A stretch of 64,000 bases of DNA, taken from positions 1 through 64,000 of the forward strand of contig JAEUWP010000593.1 of NCBI GenBank assembly GCA_018524725.1, in the 5' to 3' direction. The first letter of the stretch is position 1. Each line of letters begins with the position of its first letter. The position numbers were made by a program, and so were the translations under genes. The stretch is from Podaxis mareebaensis. Taxonomy: Eukaryota; Basidiomycota; Agaricomycetes; Agaricales; Agaricaceae. The notes below the pieces were generated by a model that had not been told where the DNA came from, searched no databases, and was given only the letters and a program-made list of their open reading frames with translations. Shown here in pieces: positions 22,447 through 33,460 of this stretch.

Positions 22447-24348
22447 TCAATACCATCCAATGTCTACGAGAGGCTCTATCCTGAATTCAGTGATTTGGGG
22501 AAGGTAAGAATGAGATGCTAGTTCCAGTATCCATACATCATCGAAGGCACTATCGGCATTTGCCCCGCCGATGACGAACAACCTGCCGTCACCCAGTATT
22601 GCCGTATGATACCCTCGCGGTGGTGGGGGTTTGCCATAAACAGGTTGTTGTTCGTATTGCAGAGACGCTGGGAGGGGAAGTCGGTGTGATATAGGGCAAG
22701 AAAGTCTCAAGAAAACGTACCAAGATTCAGTAGGAGGGCAGAGTCATATTCCTGCTTTACTCCGCCAATAACGAAAAGATAGGAACCAATTCGCGTGGAC
22801 GAGTGCGCCAAACGCATGGAGAGGGCAGTTCCTTCAAGTTTGGTAAGGTGGAACCATACCCTTGTTCCTTCACAGTCCCCGGGTGTTGTGTCAGCTGGAG
22901 AAACCATAATCGTTTCCAAGGCTTACAACTCACTAAGGTTTAGCACCCAAACATTACCCGTGATACCCTTCCCATCCGCGCCTCCTATGACAACCATAAA
23001 ATGATCCACGACATCCGCCGTATGGTATCCCCTCGGATCAGGTTTGCCAACATCTCCAGCATTGGGATCCATGCCCGTTGTCTCGATCCTCTCCCATCTC
23101 AATCCAGCCCTTTCATTTCGACCGGTGATCGTTGCCCTCCTCACGTCAACCAGAGTACTGACATCCAAGGACCATACGTCATCTAGGGCTGCAAATCCAT
23201 TTCCACCGCCAAAGATCCATATTTTTTCATTCCACAGGACAGCGGTATGTGCCCGACGTTGTACGGGGCATTGCCCCGGTGCGATGCGAGGCCGGCTCCA
23301 TGTATGTGTGAGAGTGTCAAAGACATAAACAGAGATGGGATCGGACGTTATATTGGTTAAGGTTCCGCCAATTAGAACTATTTTGTGGTCGACGGCTGTC
23401 GCGGTGTGACCTCTGCAAGCCGGTGGAATTTCGCCTTCATAGTCTGGGTGGGACCATTGTAGTGTCTCTGGGATAGTAATTAGAATGAGCCTGAGAGGTT
23501 AAGGATATACTACAGAATATACCAGTATCAAGGCAATAAATATCTCGGTAACTTCGTCGCTCATCACATCCTCCGACAACCCAGATCTTGTTGTAAATAG
23601 CCGTGGCAGTGTGCGAGCGCATATTGCGACCCGGAAGTGCGCCATGAACTGGGGCTCGGTACCAAAGCATCCCAGAAGATGGAATATCCTCTTCGCCCTT
23701 GTCGTGTCTGAGCTTTGCTCCACTCCGGTACCGTGGCTGACTGGAATACGGGTCCGGCTCTTTCACAGCCTTTTGTGTGGCCTGGGAAGGCTTATCATCC
23801 GCCGCCGGTGCACCTTGGTCTCGTCCTTGTTCTTGGGTTGGTATTATTTCTGGTGCTACCGGAGGATATGATTGATGGCTTGGCGCAGGCGAGTTTGGCG
23901 AAGTTGTAGAGAAAGACGAGCTCCGCGATAATGCACCGAAGCTCTGCTCAGTGTCGGTATTAGATCGTAGACTTGCGTGTGAGGGCGGAGATGTCAGTTG
24001 AGACGCCCTGGATCCGGGAGTCTTGAAGCTACTCGTATGACGAGCACCATAAGTAGCCAGAATTTGGTCCCCTTGTTGTGACATGGGTATGAAGGGACTT
24101 GGAGGCGGTGTGATCTGCGGTTCGACGCCCAGGCTACTAGAAGATATTTGGCGGATGATTCTCCTGCCCAATGTCGAAATGACTCCGCCCTTTGTGCGGC
24201 CTTCATCGGCTGCACTATTTACTTGAGCTGCTACATCCGAGTGTAGGACTGGGGAGACTAGGATCGGAGGTTGGGGGCCGGAAGGTTGGGCAGGCTTAGA
24301 ACGTTGAGGAAGGGGAAATATTTTGTGTGATTGACCCCTCTTTGTCAT
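22447..24348 (-). CDS. Kelch-repeat protein 1
   Basis: Model of 584 residues. Minus-strand exons: 24,348-23,523; 23,467-22,934; 22,894-22,721; 22,667-22,447. The N-terminal ~200 residues are Ser/Pro-rich and disordered. They are followed by about six kelch repeats with the usual double-Gly and spaced Trp (IWVVGGCDE, IVLIGGTL, IWIFGGGNG, MVVIGGADG, LFVIGGVKQ, LFVIGGANA), which would form a beta-propeller. In fungi such proteins are often polarity or morphogenesis scaffolds of the Kel/Tea type; that role is inference. The third intron is only 39 nt but has GTGAGT and TTTCTCCAG borders and removes an in-frame TAA. The first intron has the same position as in the paralogue at 62,728. Confidence 0.85.
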
Positions 24349-25680
24349 GATGTTGCCAGTGTTTACAATGGGCCTGGTGGTTTTATACTGAGGGACACTC
24401 GGTAAAGCTGCATCAATTCCTGAGTGTGCCAGGGTATAAAAAAGGATTATCAGAACAATGGGAGGGTGTCATTGAGATGGAAGTTCAGGCGATAAACGTG
24501 GCACCCTGTTCGATTTACGGGAGTACACTTTCCGTATGGACTCCTTCCCAGTGTTTCGTTTTGATACCCGGATAATCGTAGAGCCATCGGTCACTTGATA
24601 GAGTTCCACATAAACTCGAGCAGAAACTGGCTGCCCAAGCACTTTATGGCCACAATATTTGGAGACATCGTAAGGCATCCAGAGATGTAGGGAGTTAGAT
24701 TTGACATACTTACGTTAGGTTTCCTTGCAAAGATTCTCATCAGCCTCTCTTCACATCCTGAACCTGGCGTTTGCCGTGCCATAAACACGTACAGAGGGCT
24801 TCCACCGGTGATTAAACTATTCGCCGAGTTGAGTCCCTGGAACTAGCCTGGGCTCGCCAGTCCTGGAGACAATCAGAGACAATCAGGCGTATGACTCGTA
24901 TCAACCTCCACAACGTGGCAGAGGCTAATATGTATTCGGTAATGAGCGTAACGATTTCTTCCTGAAGAGGTTTCGTGCCAACTTTCGTGATGTCTCAGAC
25001 CCTAGACTCACACCGGGGTAAAGTGCATCGTGGCAGCACGGCTCTGGGATCATGAGGCTGAATTCCAAGCTCAACTCCACATGCACGTTGTAACAGGAAG
25101 GAAAGAAGGCCAAAAGGTTTTTTTGTGCCGCTAGTGGTTGTCGCTTCTCTTCGTTTTGAGAATATCCCCACCCTTGCCGGTGTTAAAAGGCTGTGCTGTG
25201 CTTTGTCGCAACATAGTTCCGACGGAAATCGATAGTAAGACTTCCTGAAGCACAGTTTGTTTACAGCATCTGACTGCGGACACCGTGGATTATACACGAC
25301 GCTAAAGTAATAGGCAGAATCCTTCCCCGCACTTTGGTGCCGCTTCAATCCAGTTTCTGTCCCTCGTACCGGTTGGCCGAGGGCTTTAAGTATGGCATAA
25401 GGCTTATTCATATCGCACTGGCCGTAATGGAAAGTAAGTTTAACATGGTAATACATCAGAAGGATAGATGCAACAGTGAGTCTCGGTTCTAGGATCAAGA
25501 TGAGGACAAATCCAAGAATCGCGCTAGGCTGGTATAGCCAACGCACATGACGATACCAAGGTTTTATAAACGGTAGTACAACATGTGGGGTATATAGTCT
25601 CCTTATGCGTGAAAGAGATAAAAGGACAGACAGCATAAGCAGGGAGCCAAATTACATGAGAGAAGGGTGGGTGTTTAAGC
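24349..25680. other. Intergenic region with two doubtful minus-strand ORFs
   Basis: Possible small gene: ATG 24,782 (MARQTPGSGCEERLMRIF), GTAAGT donor at about 24,713, continuing QPVSARVYVELYQVTDG to 24,469. It would have about 84 residues with no recognised domain. A second ORF (25,636-24,995, 213 codons) starts in what should be the hydrophobin 3' UTR and has no family resemblance. I would not annotate either as a gene without transcripts. Confidence 0.3.
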
Positions 25681-26125
25681 CTAAGCGCTGATAGGAATGC
25701 AACCCAGACCGGCGAGGGTATCTTTAAAGGAACGTAGGCATTGGGAATACATAGGAATATTAAGCTGTGGACTCACCGTCCATGGTCTTGTCGTGGCAAA
25801 CGGGTTGGCTTTGCTGGAGTAGGAGTCAGTACCGGAGATGGTGCAGCATATACGAAAGAAACACTCACCAATTAGTACCACTAACGGCACCAATACTATT
25901 TCCAGCAATACATTGGATACCGATTTGACCAAAAACATCCCGGAGGTTGATACCAATGAGGTCAGGGACGTTGCCGATGTCAGAGCCCTTGTTATGGATG
26001 GGTTGGCAGCACTGAAAGGAACTGGTGTTGCATGAGTTCTGGATGCTGTTTTGAATACCGCCGAGAGCAACGAACATCATAGTGAAGGGGAGGGCTGTGA
26101 AGGCGACGGCGAACATGGCAAGCAT
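25681..26125 (-). CDS. Class I hydrophobin with one Cys missing
   Basis: Three exons: 26,125-25,869; 25,808-25,777; 25,721-25,681; 109 residues. A hydrophobic N-terminus (MLAMFAVAFTALPFTMMFVA) is a signal peptide. The class I pattern is visible: C-x6-CC (CNTSSFQCC), 31 residues, C (GIQC), a later C (TNC), PVC, then 12 residues after the next position to the last Cys (GLGCIPISA). Hydrophobins self-assemble at air-water interfaces to coat hyphae and spores. Two oddities: the canonical Cys-Cys of the third cluster is Cys-His, and the usual five-residue spacing before it is three. The middle exon fits only if the acceptor ...CAAAG at 25,809 is used; the nearby CCAG acceptor gives the wrong frame. 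Confidence 0.75.
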
Positions 26126-27242
26126 TGTGTAGATGTGGGGAGAGTTGCAAAGAGTTTTTGAAGTGGTCGTGGATGTTATGAACGATTGTTCGATGTGAAT
26201 TTTGGGCAGCTTACCGATGACTTTCATACCTGGTGGATCAACGAACTCGAAAGGGTTCAACCGGAGTGAGCGTCTTGTTTCTGGGTCCAATAGCAAGGAT
26301 AGAGGGAACAGAAATAGTGGCGCCAGAAGCGAGAAGCGAGATGGAGGGTTGATATCTGGTTGATGTTGAAGGACCGTTTCATTGTCGTTCCCCCCACCCC
26401 CCGGCATGATACGCTACAGAATGTTCTGTTGTTTGACGTTTCAAAGAAGACTGTCTTCATTGAAGTGGCAGGTTAGCCGCCAATACAGCCAGCGTGATAT
26501 TGCTGAGCACGTCGGCTTCCCAATCTGAGAATCGAGATCGACATTGCCAGCCTGCCCATTAGACCCCGCATGCGATCAGGAAAAGCCTGGAAGAAGACAA
26601 CATTGTTGTTCTCGGGTTTCACAGAACGGCCAGGCCGGCTGGGGGGGGAGGGTTGATGAACATATTTTCGCGAGGACTTAGACCAGGGGTTCAGCCTCAA
26701 TGGGAGATGCCGCAAGTCGACAGACAGTCCGGAAGCGAGCTAAGAGGTTGCACAAATGGGATGCGATGAGAAAATAGTGCGGCATAATAAGGGTGCGATC
26801 GACAGCATGTCTTCCTTTCGGAAAATGAGGGCTGGTTCTGCGAGTTAGTATCGACCTTGAAGAGTTCCGTCAGGTTCCTCCAGTCATTGTCTCTCTCGAT
26901 ACGCTGTTCAACAATTAAACGTTGGAGGTTGAGTCTGAGATTGCCCTGAGTGTCCGAGTCTTTCAAAATTTGTACTTCGACACGTGACGATAATCATGAT
27001 CGCCCTGTTGGCCTTACCACTTTGTAAATTGTAACCACTACGGCATTGAAACGTTCGTTACTTCTTAAACCTGCACTTCTACAATCGGGTTAGCAAAAAA
27101 TTCGCAAATGTCCTGTTTTAACCATCATTGATTAGGATGTGAACTGTACCTGCGATAACATCATTTGTGATCTGGCCTTCAAGTTTCAAGTTCATCCGGT
27201 GTGAGTTTGTGTTATTAAATATACCTGATTCCTGGTTAACAA
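26126..27242. other. Intergenic region upstream of the hydrophobin
   Basis: A pyrimidine-rich leader 'CTCTCCCCACATCTACACA' precedes the hydrophobin ATG on the minus strand. Short minus-strand ORFs at 26,473-26,966 show no recognisable domain. No gene is called. Confidence 0.5.
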
Positions 27243-27967
27243 CTATTTCCTGACGGCCCAAACCCAATGAAACAAGACCTCCTGGGAGAGTCCGACCCTC
27301 TCTCCAGCTACCTCATCCTCGATTTCCAACCCTTCTCCGAATTCCCTTAACATCTTCAGGTTGCCTTCAACGCCAAAGCCGGTTAAGAACATCTTCACCC
27401 CCATCCAATTGTCCATGATCGAATCCCCTTCTTCCGTCGCCATATTCAACAACAGCGCTCCATTCGGCTTCAGCCAGCTAACCATCTTTTTTACCATCAA
27501 CCCTTGTTCTTCCTTCGGCAGGTGGAAGAAGGAATAAAATGCGACAATAGCGTCGAATCGCCCTTCAGGATATTCAAGTTTTGTCATATCCGCATGGACG
27601 AATTCAACTCTAGGAGACTCTGGAGCTCTTTCCCGAGCAAAAGCTATCTGTGAAGCAGAGATGTCGACTGCGGTGACACGGAGTTCGAGCTCATGATTGA
27701 CCATGAGTTGAGTACAGGGGACCCCTGGGCCGCACCCCAATTCCAGAACTGAGGCTTTTGGTGTGAGGTGCGCAAAGAGTTTAGAAAGGTAGTCGGTGAC
27801 TTTGGGCACATGTCGAGAACTTTGCCACGCGAGGTACCTTGGCGCACACATGTCGTATCCTTGTTGTACTAGGGATATTGTGTCCCTAGAGCTTGAGACG
27901 TCTGGGTGGGTTGAGACTGCATAAATAACGAAGTGGTTGCTTACCTGTTTTCAACGTTGCTAGACAT
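27243..27967 (-). CDS. Class I SAM-dependent methyltransferase
   Basis: Two exons, 27,967-27,945 and 27,891-27,243, give 223 residues. Motif I (VLELGCGPGVPC, about residue 54), the acidic loop (VTAVDIS), the FVHADM block, and motif II/III (FDAIVAFYSFFHLPKEEQ, WLKPNGALLLNM) are all present, so this is a Rossmann-fold methyltransferase that binds S-adenosylmethionine. The substrate is unknown; small-molecule or lipid methylation would fit the size. No signal peptide or membrane segment is seen. The first exon is only 23 nt, with donor GTAAGC and acceptor CTCAAG; the larger exon alone could also start at ATG 27,851. Confidence 0.85.
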
Positions 27968-28241
27968 CTCCTTATGCAGGGAGTACAGAGGAAGCAAGCA
28001 CACAAGGGCCAAGGCAGTGCAACGCCGTGGATTCCCATGTGTTAGAATCCCGAACTCCATTCGGCTCCCAGTGCTCGGCATCCATCTCAGAGGATGCTAG
28101 CGAGTCTGCAATTCAGTGTCGTGCTAACCCATGAGTACGTAGCCTTGTCGGTTATGTCCGGCTCATCCATGAGGAACTGTGGTCCTGGTGACTTGAATTC
28201 GAGAACGGCACAATGCTGCGCAGTTCCCACCTCGTGGTTTT

Positions 28242-28915
28242 TAGGGCTGGGTTAAAATCAGAATCGGCCTAGTTATTAACGTGAGATTCACCGGGGCGTC
28301 ATGTGAGATGGTTTCACAGTGTTAAAAACAGTGAAAAATGTATTACATAAGCTTTATTATACTAAGGGATGTAGGCGACGTTTCGAAGAGAAAAAGCACG
28401 ATCAAGTTGGAAATGCAATGTATGGAACCCATTACTAGAGGTAGTCATCCATATCCCAGAGTCAGCGAAGGAGCATCAACTACTCCTTCCCCCATCAAAC
28501 CGTCACCCCCAGCGAGATGGTGAATCAAAGCCTTGAGTGCAGGGCTATCAAGCTTGACAAATTCGGCAACTCTCTCCTTTCTTGACTATCCTTGTCGGGG
28601 ATGACAGTCTCGACCAAATCCAACAGCTCCTTGAGCTCAGCCTGCTTCGTCTCCACAAATCCACGATTAGCGGCAAGCAGAATCTCCTTTTGTTGAGCAG
28701 AAAGCATTGATAATGTTTTCAAGGTGCAAAGAATATTCACGACAGGGATTAGTGGACACGAAACTTCTCTGAGGGCGGCCAAAACTCCTTGTGCTGAATT
28801 TCACAATATTCGCACGCCCCGATCGACCCCCATGTTGTGAAATATGTTAAAAACATGTTATTAACGTGTGAATTTGAAATATGTTTTTAACAAAAGAGTT
28901 TTTAACCCAGCCCTA
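28242..28915. mobile_element. hAT-type MITE carrying a gene fragment
   Basis: Terminal inverted repeats TAGGGCTGGGTTAAAA (28,242-28,257) and its complement (28,900-28,915) are flanked by the same 8 bp, GTGGTTTT (28,234-28,241 and 28,916-28,923). An 8-bp duplication and a TAGGG-type terminus are the known marks of hAT elements. The 674-bp element has no transposase; instead a minus-strand protein-coding fragment fills its centre. Confidence 0.85.
28433..28782 (-). pseudogene. Gene fragment captured in the hAT MITE
   Basis: The minus-strand translation reads SMLSAQQKEILLAANRGFVE, then KELLDLVETVIPDKDSQE, then after a frame change near 28,575 continues VAEFVKLDSPALKALIHHL and ends GGDGLMGEGVVDAPSLTLGYG with a stop at about 28,437. 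The helical, charged, non-repetitive sequence looks like real protein. I do not recognise the family. The frame change (two extra bases in a GA run) makes it non-coding as it stands. Confidence 0.5.
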
Positions 28916-28923
28916 GTGGTTTT

Positions 28924-30170
28924 CAACTTAGTCCCATTCATGAGCCTGCTTCATTCTCTATTTCCCTCCGTATGTAGAAGAGGTGCCTGTGGAGGTGCCG
29001 GTTCGGCTATGCATGTAGCCGGCACCACCCACAAAAATTTTATTATGACTCAACTATGTGGTATATAAGTAGTGTACGCTCGCTTGCATACTTCGGCTCC
29101 CTCTTGGAGGGATGACCCAATGTTCACTTTGGTTGGACTAGAGCCCAGCGATAGACGGACGCTATCACACTCGCATACTGTAATAGCCAGGCGGCTGCTT
29201 TTCATGCCACTGAATCCATCAGACTAGTATCATATCCAGGCCCTTTGAACACCAGTATGGGGCCCGGTATTTCATGCCTAAAGGCCTCGGAGGAGCAGAC
29301 TTAGAAAACCCAGTTATCCATGGAAGCCAGAATTCCGGGGTTTCGTGTGAGAGGGACTATAGCGCACGTCATTGCTCATTAGGTTGTCGAAGGTGAACCT
29401 TTGACGAGGAATCACCTGGACTTTTTGCTTGGCACGAAGTTACCACCGAGAGGTTTAATCTCATTGTTACAGGAAGGGAGGCGTGGATGATTTCACGATT
29501 TTGGGGTATGAAGCCGGCGCTCCTAGGTCCCGTTTCCAGGTATTTCCTACCCACCTCAGCGGTTGTATAGAATATATCACATGGCACTATCTTTGGCACG
29601 TTGTTCTACAATGGATGTCGGAGGCGATCAATTAATCGATTATCCTTGAGTTTACGGGGTCTCACTTGTATCCGTGAACCTTCGGATTATATCAGCAGTC
29701 GTTTCGTTACCACGTGTTCACTGTCTATTTTAAACTCATCGCAGGACTCGCCTTCGTCTTCGAGTCTGTAGACGTAGGCTCCTAGGAAAATTAAATTCGG
29801 AGGTGTGGTGTAACTGATGGAAATGAAGTGGGAGCAAGAAGACCAAGGCTCTTGTTTTCTCGTCAAATGTGCGTTCCTGTGCACTGGAAAGCGCATGGTG
29901 TGGAAGGGAAACGAGGTACGATGTTCTCACTCTCGACTTCCCGTGGCATTCTTGTGATCATGCAAGAACGAAAAGGGCAGAATTAGAGCGCCAGGTGAAG
30001 TATTTCTACTCAAAATCGACCGGCACGTTTGTCAAAAGACATTATCTATCGAAGGTCTTGCAGTTTTCGGAACCGCATAAATACCGCCCCCATACTTCCA
30101 GCTTCAAGGTCCATTAACGCGAACAGAGTTTTGCAAACCTCCCCACTCACGATTAACGATTGACACGACC
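28924..30170. other. Intergenic region upstream of SurE-like gene 1
   Basis: No gene is recognised in 28,924-30,060. A CATAAATACCG box lies at 30,076-30,086, also found before SurE-like gene 2. Confidence 0.5.
30076..30086 (+). promoter_or_regulatory. CATAAATACCG box of SurE-like gene 1
   Basis: A TATA-like motif 85 nt before the ATG. The identical core occurs 43 nt before the ATG of SurE-like gene 2 (31,742-31,752), so it is probably the conserved core promoter. Confidence 0.5.
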
Positions 30171-31397
30171 ATGGGCTCTTCTGGGATATTCGCCACTTTA
30201 ACTCTCTTGCTCCCCTTCTTCGTTTCTGCAAGGCCTACCTTGCCGGCAACCACCAACGTCCTTGTTACCAACGACGACGGTTGGGCTACGGCACAAGTCC
30301 GCTCGGAGTTTGATGCTCTCGATGCTGTTGATCGTTTCAACGTCCGTTGTGCTTCTGGCCATCATCCTATGACTTGATGATGATTGGTGATCTAGGTCAT
30401 CCTCTCCTGTCCAGCAGTCAACAAGTCTGGGACAGGCAATAGCACAGCAGTCCCAACTGTACTGGCTACGTCATGTGAATTTGATACATGCCCTGTAGGG
30501 GCCCCTGCTGTCGGATTCAATGAGACCGATCGTAAGTAGTTCAGGTTGGATAACCAACGAAGCAAACTTATCCTAACATTCGATAGCACGATTGAACTAT
30601 GTCAATGCTTTCCCGTATGTGTTCCTCTGGCGTCGATAGTAATTGTTAGGCTAATGGGGGGTTTGATCAGCGTTGATGCTGTGAGTTTCGGAATACAGAC
30701 GCTCGCACCCAAGTTCTTCAATGGTCAACCACCCGACCTTGTTGTTAGTGGGTCCAATATCGGCAGTAAGTGATCAGTTCAATCTCATTCTCTCTCTATT
30801 TCCTTACGATCACGTCTTTAAGATAACCTCGGCCCTGGGATAACAGGTTCAGGAACATGGTCAGTCCCATCCTGATCCTCCTCACTCCCCACTAATCTGC
30901 CTAAAAACAGTCGCGCAGCAGCCCAAGCCGTAATGCTTGGCGTCCCAGCAGTTGCCTTCTCCGGAGCGACCGCCTCCCTAGTCTCCTACACAACTATCGA
31001 ATCTGACCCAACATCTCCCGTAACCCTCGCTGCTCTCACCTACGACACCCTCACTGTCCGCCTCGTCGAACTCCTTGCGCCAGCCAACCGTAACAACCAC
31101 GCAAGGATTTTACCCCCTGGTGTGGTGTTGAACGTGAATTACCCATCTACAACGAATTGTTCTAGCGCCGATGATTTCAAGTGGGTTTTGACGAGGTTGG
31201 CGCCAGCGACAGATACGACTGCGGACGTGGAGACGTGTGATAATGGTGGGGTATTGACGGATGAGAGGACTGCGATTGCGGTGCCAGGGTGTTGGGTTAC
31301 GGTTAGCGTGTATGACGCAGTTACGATCCAGGATGTGAATGCGGAGACACAAAGGATTGTCTTAGATAAGTTGAGGAGTATTCTAAGTTGTCAGTAG
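30171..31397 (+). CDS. Secreted SurE-like acid phosphatase/nucleotidase 1
   Basis: Six exons: 30,171-30,341; 30,396-30,531; 30,587-30,614; 30,671-30,765; 30,823-30,859; 30,911-31,397; 317 residues. After a signal peptide (TLTLLLPFFVSARP) comes NVLVTNDDGW, the metal-binding NDDG motif of the SurE family. VVSGSNIG and the GPGITGSGT loop supply further active-site residues; then AVMLGVPAVAFSG and GVVLNVNYP. SurE proteins are divalent-metal phosphatases acting on nucleotides and other monoesters; the secreted fungal members act as extracellular acid phosphatases. Exon borders match gene 2 exactly in phase. One exon is 28 nt. The first donor is the less common GTCCGT. Confidence 0.85.
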
Positions 31398-31794
31398 GAG
31401 AAAGGAAAGGGTCGGCGTATGTGTTATGAAGACCGGTAGGGTCGAAATTAGTTCTGTGGGATGACTAATTATTTTTCTGCATCGAAGTGGTTTTGTGTAG
31501 AACCGTACCCAACAGACTAGTGGGAATGGAAAGACTAGAAAGCCTTGCCAACGAACGTGCATTCCAGTGTCATTCATAGCACATGATGCGACCGAGAGAA
31601 CGAGGCTTTCATTTCTCACCGTTCGCTTCCCGTGGTATGTACCTAGCCGAAAATCATAATGAGTGAGGTTCCGGGACCTGAATGTTCATATGTAAACTGA
31701 ACTGTGGCTGCTGAATTGATATTTAAAGATTTGGCATAAGCGCATAAATACCGTCGAAAATCCTGCAAGAGCAAGGTCTAGTATTCACTCTACC
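31398..31794. other. Spacer between SurE-like genes 1 and 2
   Basis: No gene. It contains the CATAAATACCG box at 31,742-31,752. Confidence 0.6.
31742..31752 (+). promoter_or_regulatory. CATAAATACCG box of SurE-like gene 2
   Basis: Same TATA-like core as before gene 1, 43 nt before the ATG at 31,795. Confidence 0.5.
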
Positions 31795-33078
31795 ATGGGG
31801 CTCACCAAGCTTTTTCTCCTCTCAATCCTATCTCTCGCGACTGCGGGACCTACGGGGCGAGTAACGAAACCACGCCATACCAATATCCTCGTAACGAATG
31901 ACGACGGTTGGGCCGAGGCACAAATCCGGTCCGAATTCGACACTCTCGGCGCGGTAGATCGATTTAACGTCTGTGAAGCCACATACTATTCATCCTGTGA
32001 TTATTGATGATATTTGAGGATGTAGGTTATCCTTTCCTGTCCAGCGGTCAATAAGTCCGGAACGGGGAACACAACGGCAGTACCGGCTATCCTCACTACG
32101 CCTTGTGAATATGATTCGTGCCCTGTTGGATCGCCTGCCATCGGATTCAATGAGACTGATCGTGAGTTTTCAAGATCTACCTTGGTAAGGAAGGAAACTC
32201 ACGGTGAACACGACTACTGTGCATAGCGCGATTGAACTACGTCAATGCATTCCCGTATGCTCGTTTTTCTCTGTCGGAAGCTCTAGTCTGACGGTGTGGT
32301 GGTACTTATTTGTTAGCGTCGACGCTGTAAGGTTCGGAATAGAGACCCTCGCACCTAAGTTCTTCAACGGCCAGCCACCCGACTTCGTCGTGAGTGGATC
32401 CAACGTTGGCGGTAAGTTGGCTTCAGATTCGGATTGTCCGCTCAACGTTGCTCACTGCCCCGCCTCCTCAGTAAACCTCGGTCCTGGAATAAGGGGTTCA
32501 GGCACTTGGTCAGTAACACCACCCTACTCCCAATAGAGATTGGAACCATCTTCTCACCCTATAACAGCCGTGCAGCAGCACAAGCAGTCATGCTTGGAGT
32601 CCCAGCAGTCGCCTTCTCCGGGTTCACCGCCGAGCACATCTCCTACACGACACTCACAACAGACCCTATATCCCCACTGACAATTGCCGCACAGACATAC
32701 AACGCCCTCACAGTCCGACTCGTCGAAACATTGCTTGCGCCGTTCAACTCGGATGAGGGTCACAACGATCGCGCGAATATTTTACCCCCAGGTGTGGTGT
32801 TGAACGTAAACTACCCACCGACGAACGCAACGTTTTGTCCAGAAGTGAGTGACTTTAGGTGGATCCTGACCAGGCTTGCACCTGCTGTGGCCGGGACGCG
32901 TGATGTTGATGTGTGTGGGAACGGCGGCGTGTTGACGGACGAGTTGACGGCGATTCAGGTGCCTGGTGGGTGTTGGGTTACAGTTAGCGTGTATGATGCG
33001 GTTACGATTCAGGATGTGGATGCGGAGAAGCAAGGAATTGTGGCAGATAAGTTGAGGTCTATTTTGAGTTGCCAGTAA
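31795..33078 (+). CDS. Secreted SurE-like acid phosphatase/nucleotidase 2
   Basis: Six exons: 31,795-31,968; 32,026-32,161; 32,227-32,254; 32,317-32,411; 32,472-32,508; 32,568-33,078; 326 residues. The layout is the same as gene 1, with signal peptide (KLFLLSILSLATAGPTG), NILVTNDDGW, VVSGSNVG, GPGIRGSGT, and GVVLNVNYP. Identical intron phases and a similar promoter box make this a tandem duplicate. The C-terminal half is nearly the same as the pseudogene at 35,318-36,050, so the later duplication started from this copy. Predicted to be an extracellular metal-dependent phosphatase; substrate not known. Confidence 0.85.
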
Positions 33079-33460
33079 TTGGGAGTTAGGGTTTACCACG
33101 AGACTTGCACCACATCATACACACCCCCCCGATGATAAATAGACCTTTTAGGCTTGTCTGCGACTATATGTAATGGCGCAGGAAATTCTTCTTCGAACTT
33201 AACTATTTTTTCTTTTTTTGTATTGATTCTGTGTCGTCTCGTGATTGTTTCAGACCGATGCTTCCACACAAAGCAAGGCCTCGAAAATGACAGAATTGAC
33301 CTATAATCACACAATGGGAACCCCTGAAGCTACGCATTTTATCTTGTGACCTTCGCATGATCTATCATTGACATCGCGCTGCATACTGCGCACTGCGCAG
33401 TCTGGTTCCTTACACCTTATAAGGACTATCCTGGCGCGATTGGCCTCGCATCTCCCTACG
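33079..33460. other. Spacer with core promoter of F-box gene 2
   Basis: Closely similar to 36,051-36,429. It ends with 'tactgcgcactgcgcagtctggttcct' type sequence and TTATAAGGAC at 33,417-33,426, then the ATG 35 nt later. Confidence 0.6.
33385..33426 (+). promoter_or_regulatory. Core promoter block of F-box gene 2
   Basis: The 'gcgcactgcgcagtctggtt' run and TTATAAGGAC recur before F-box gene 3 and in looser form before gene 1. The TATA-like box to ATG distance (about 40 nt) supports the start at 33,461. Confidence 0.6.

Noticed and set aside
24995..25636. 213-codon minus-strand ORF
   Set aside because: It lies in the expected 3' UTR of the hydrophobin, has no recognisable domain and no supporting promoter.
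26473..26966. Minus-strand ORFs between hydrophobin and methyltransferase
   Set aside because: No domain, no plausible splice model and compositional pattern like the intergenic sequence around them.
33368..33460. Upstream in-frame start for F-box gene 2
   Set aside because: It precedes the TATA-like box and is not conserved in paralogues 1 and 3.
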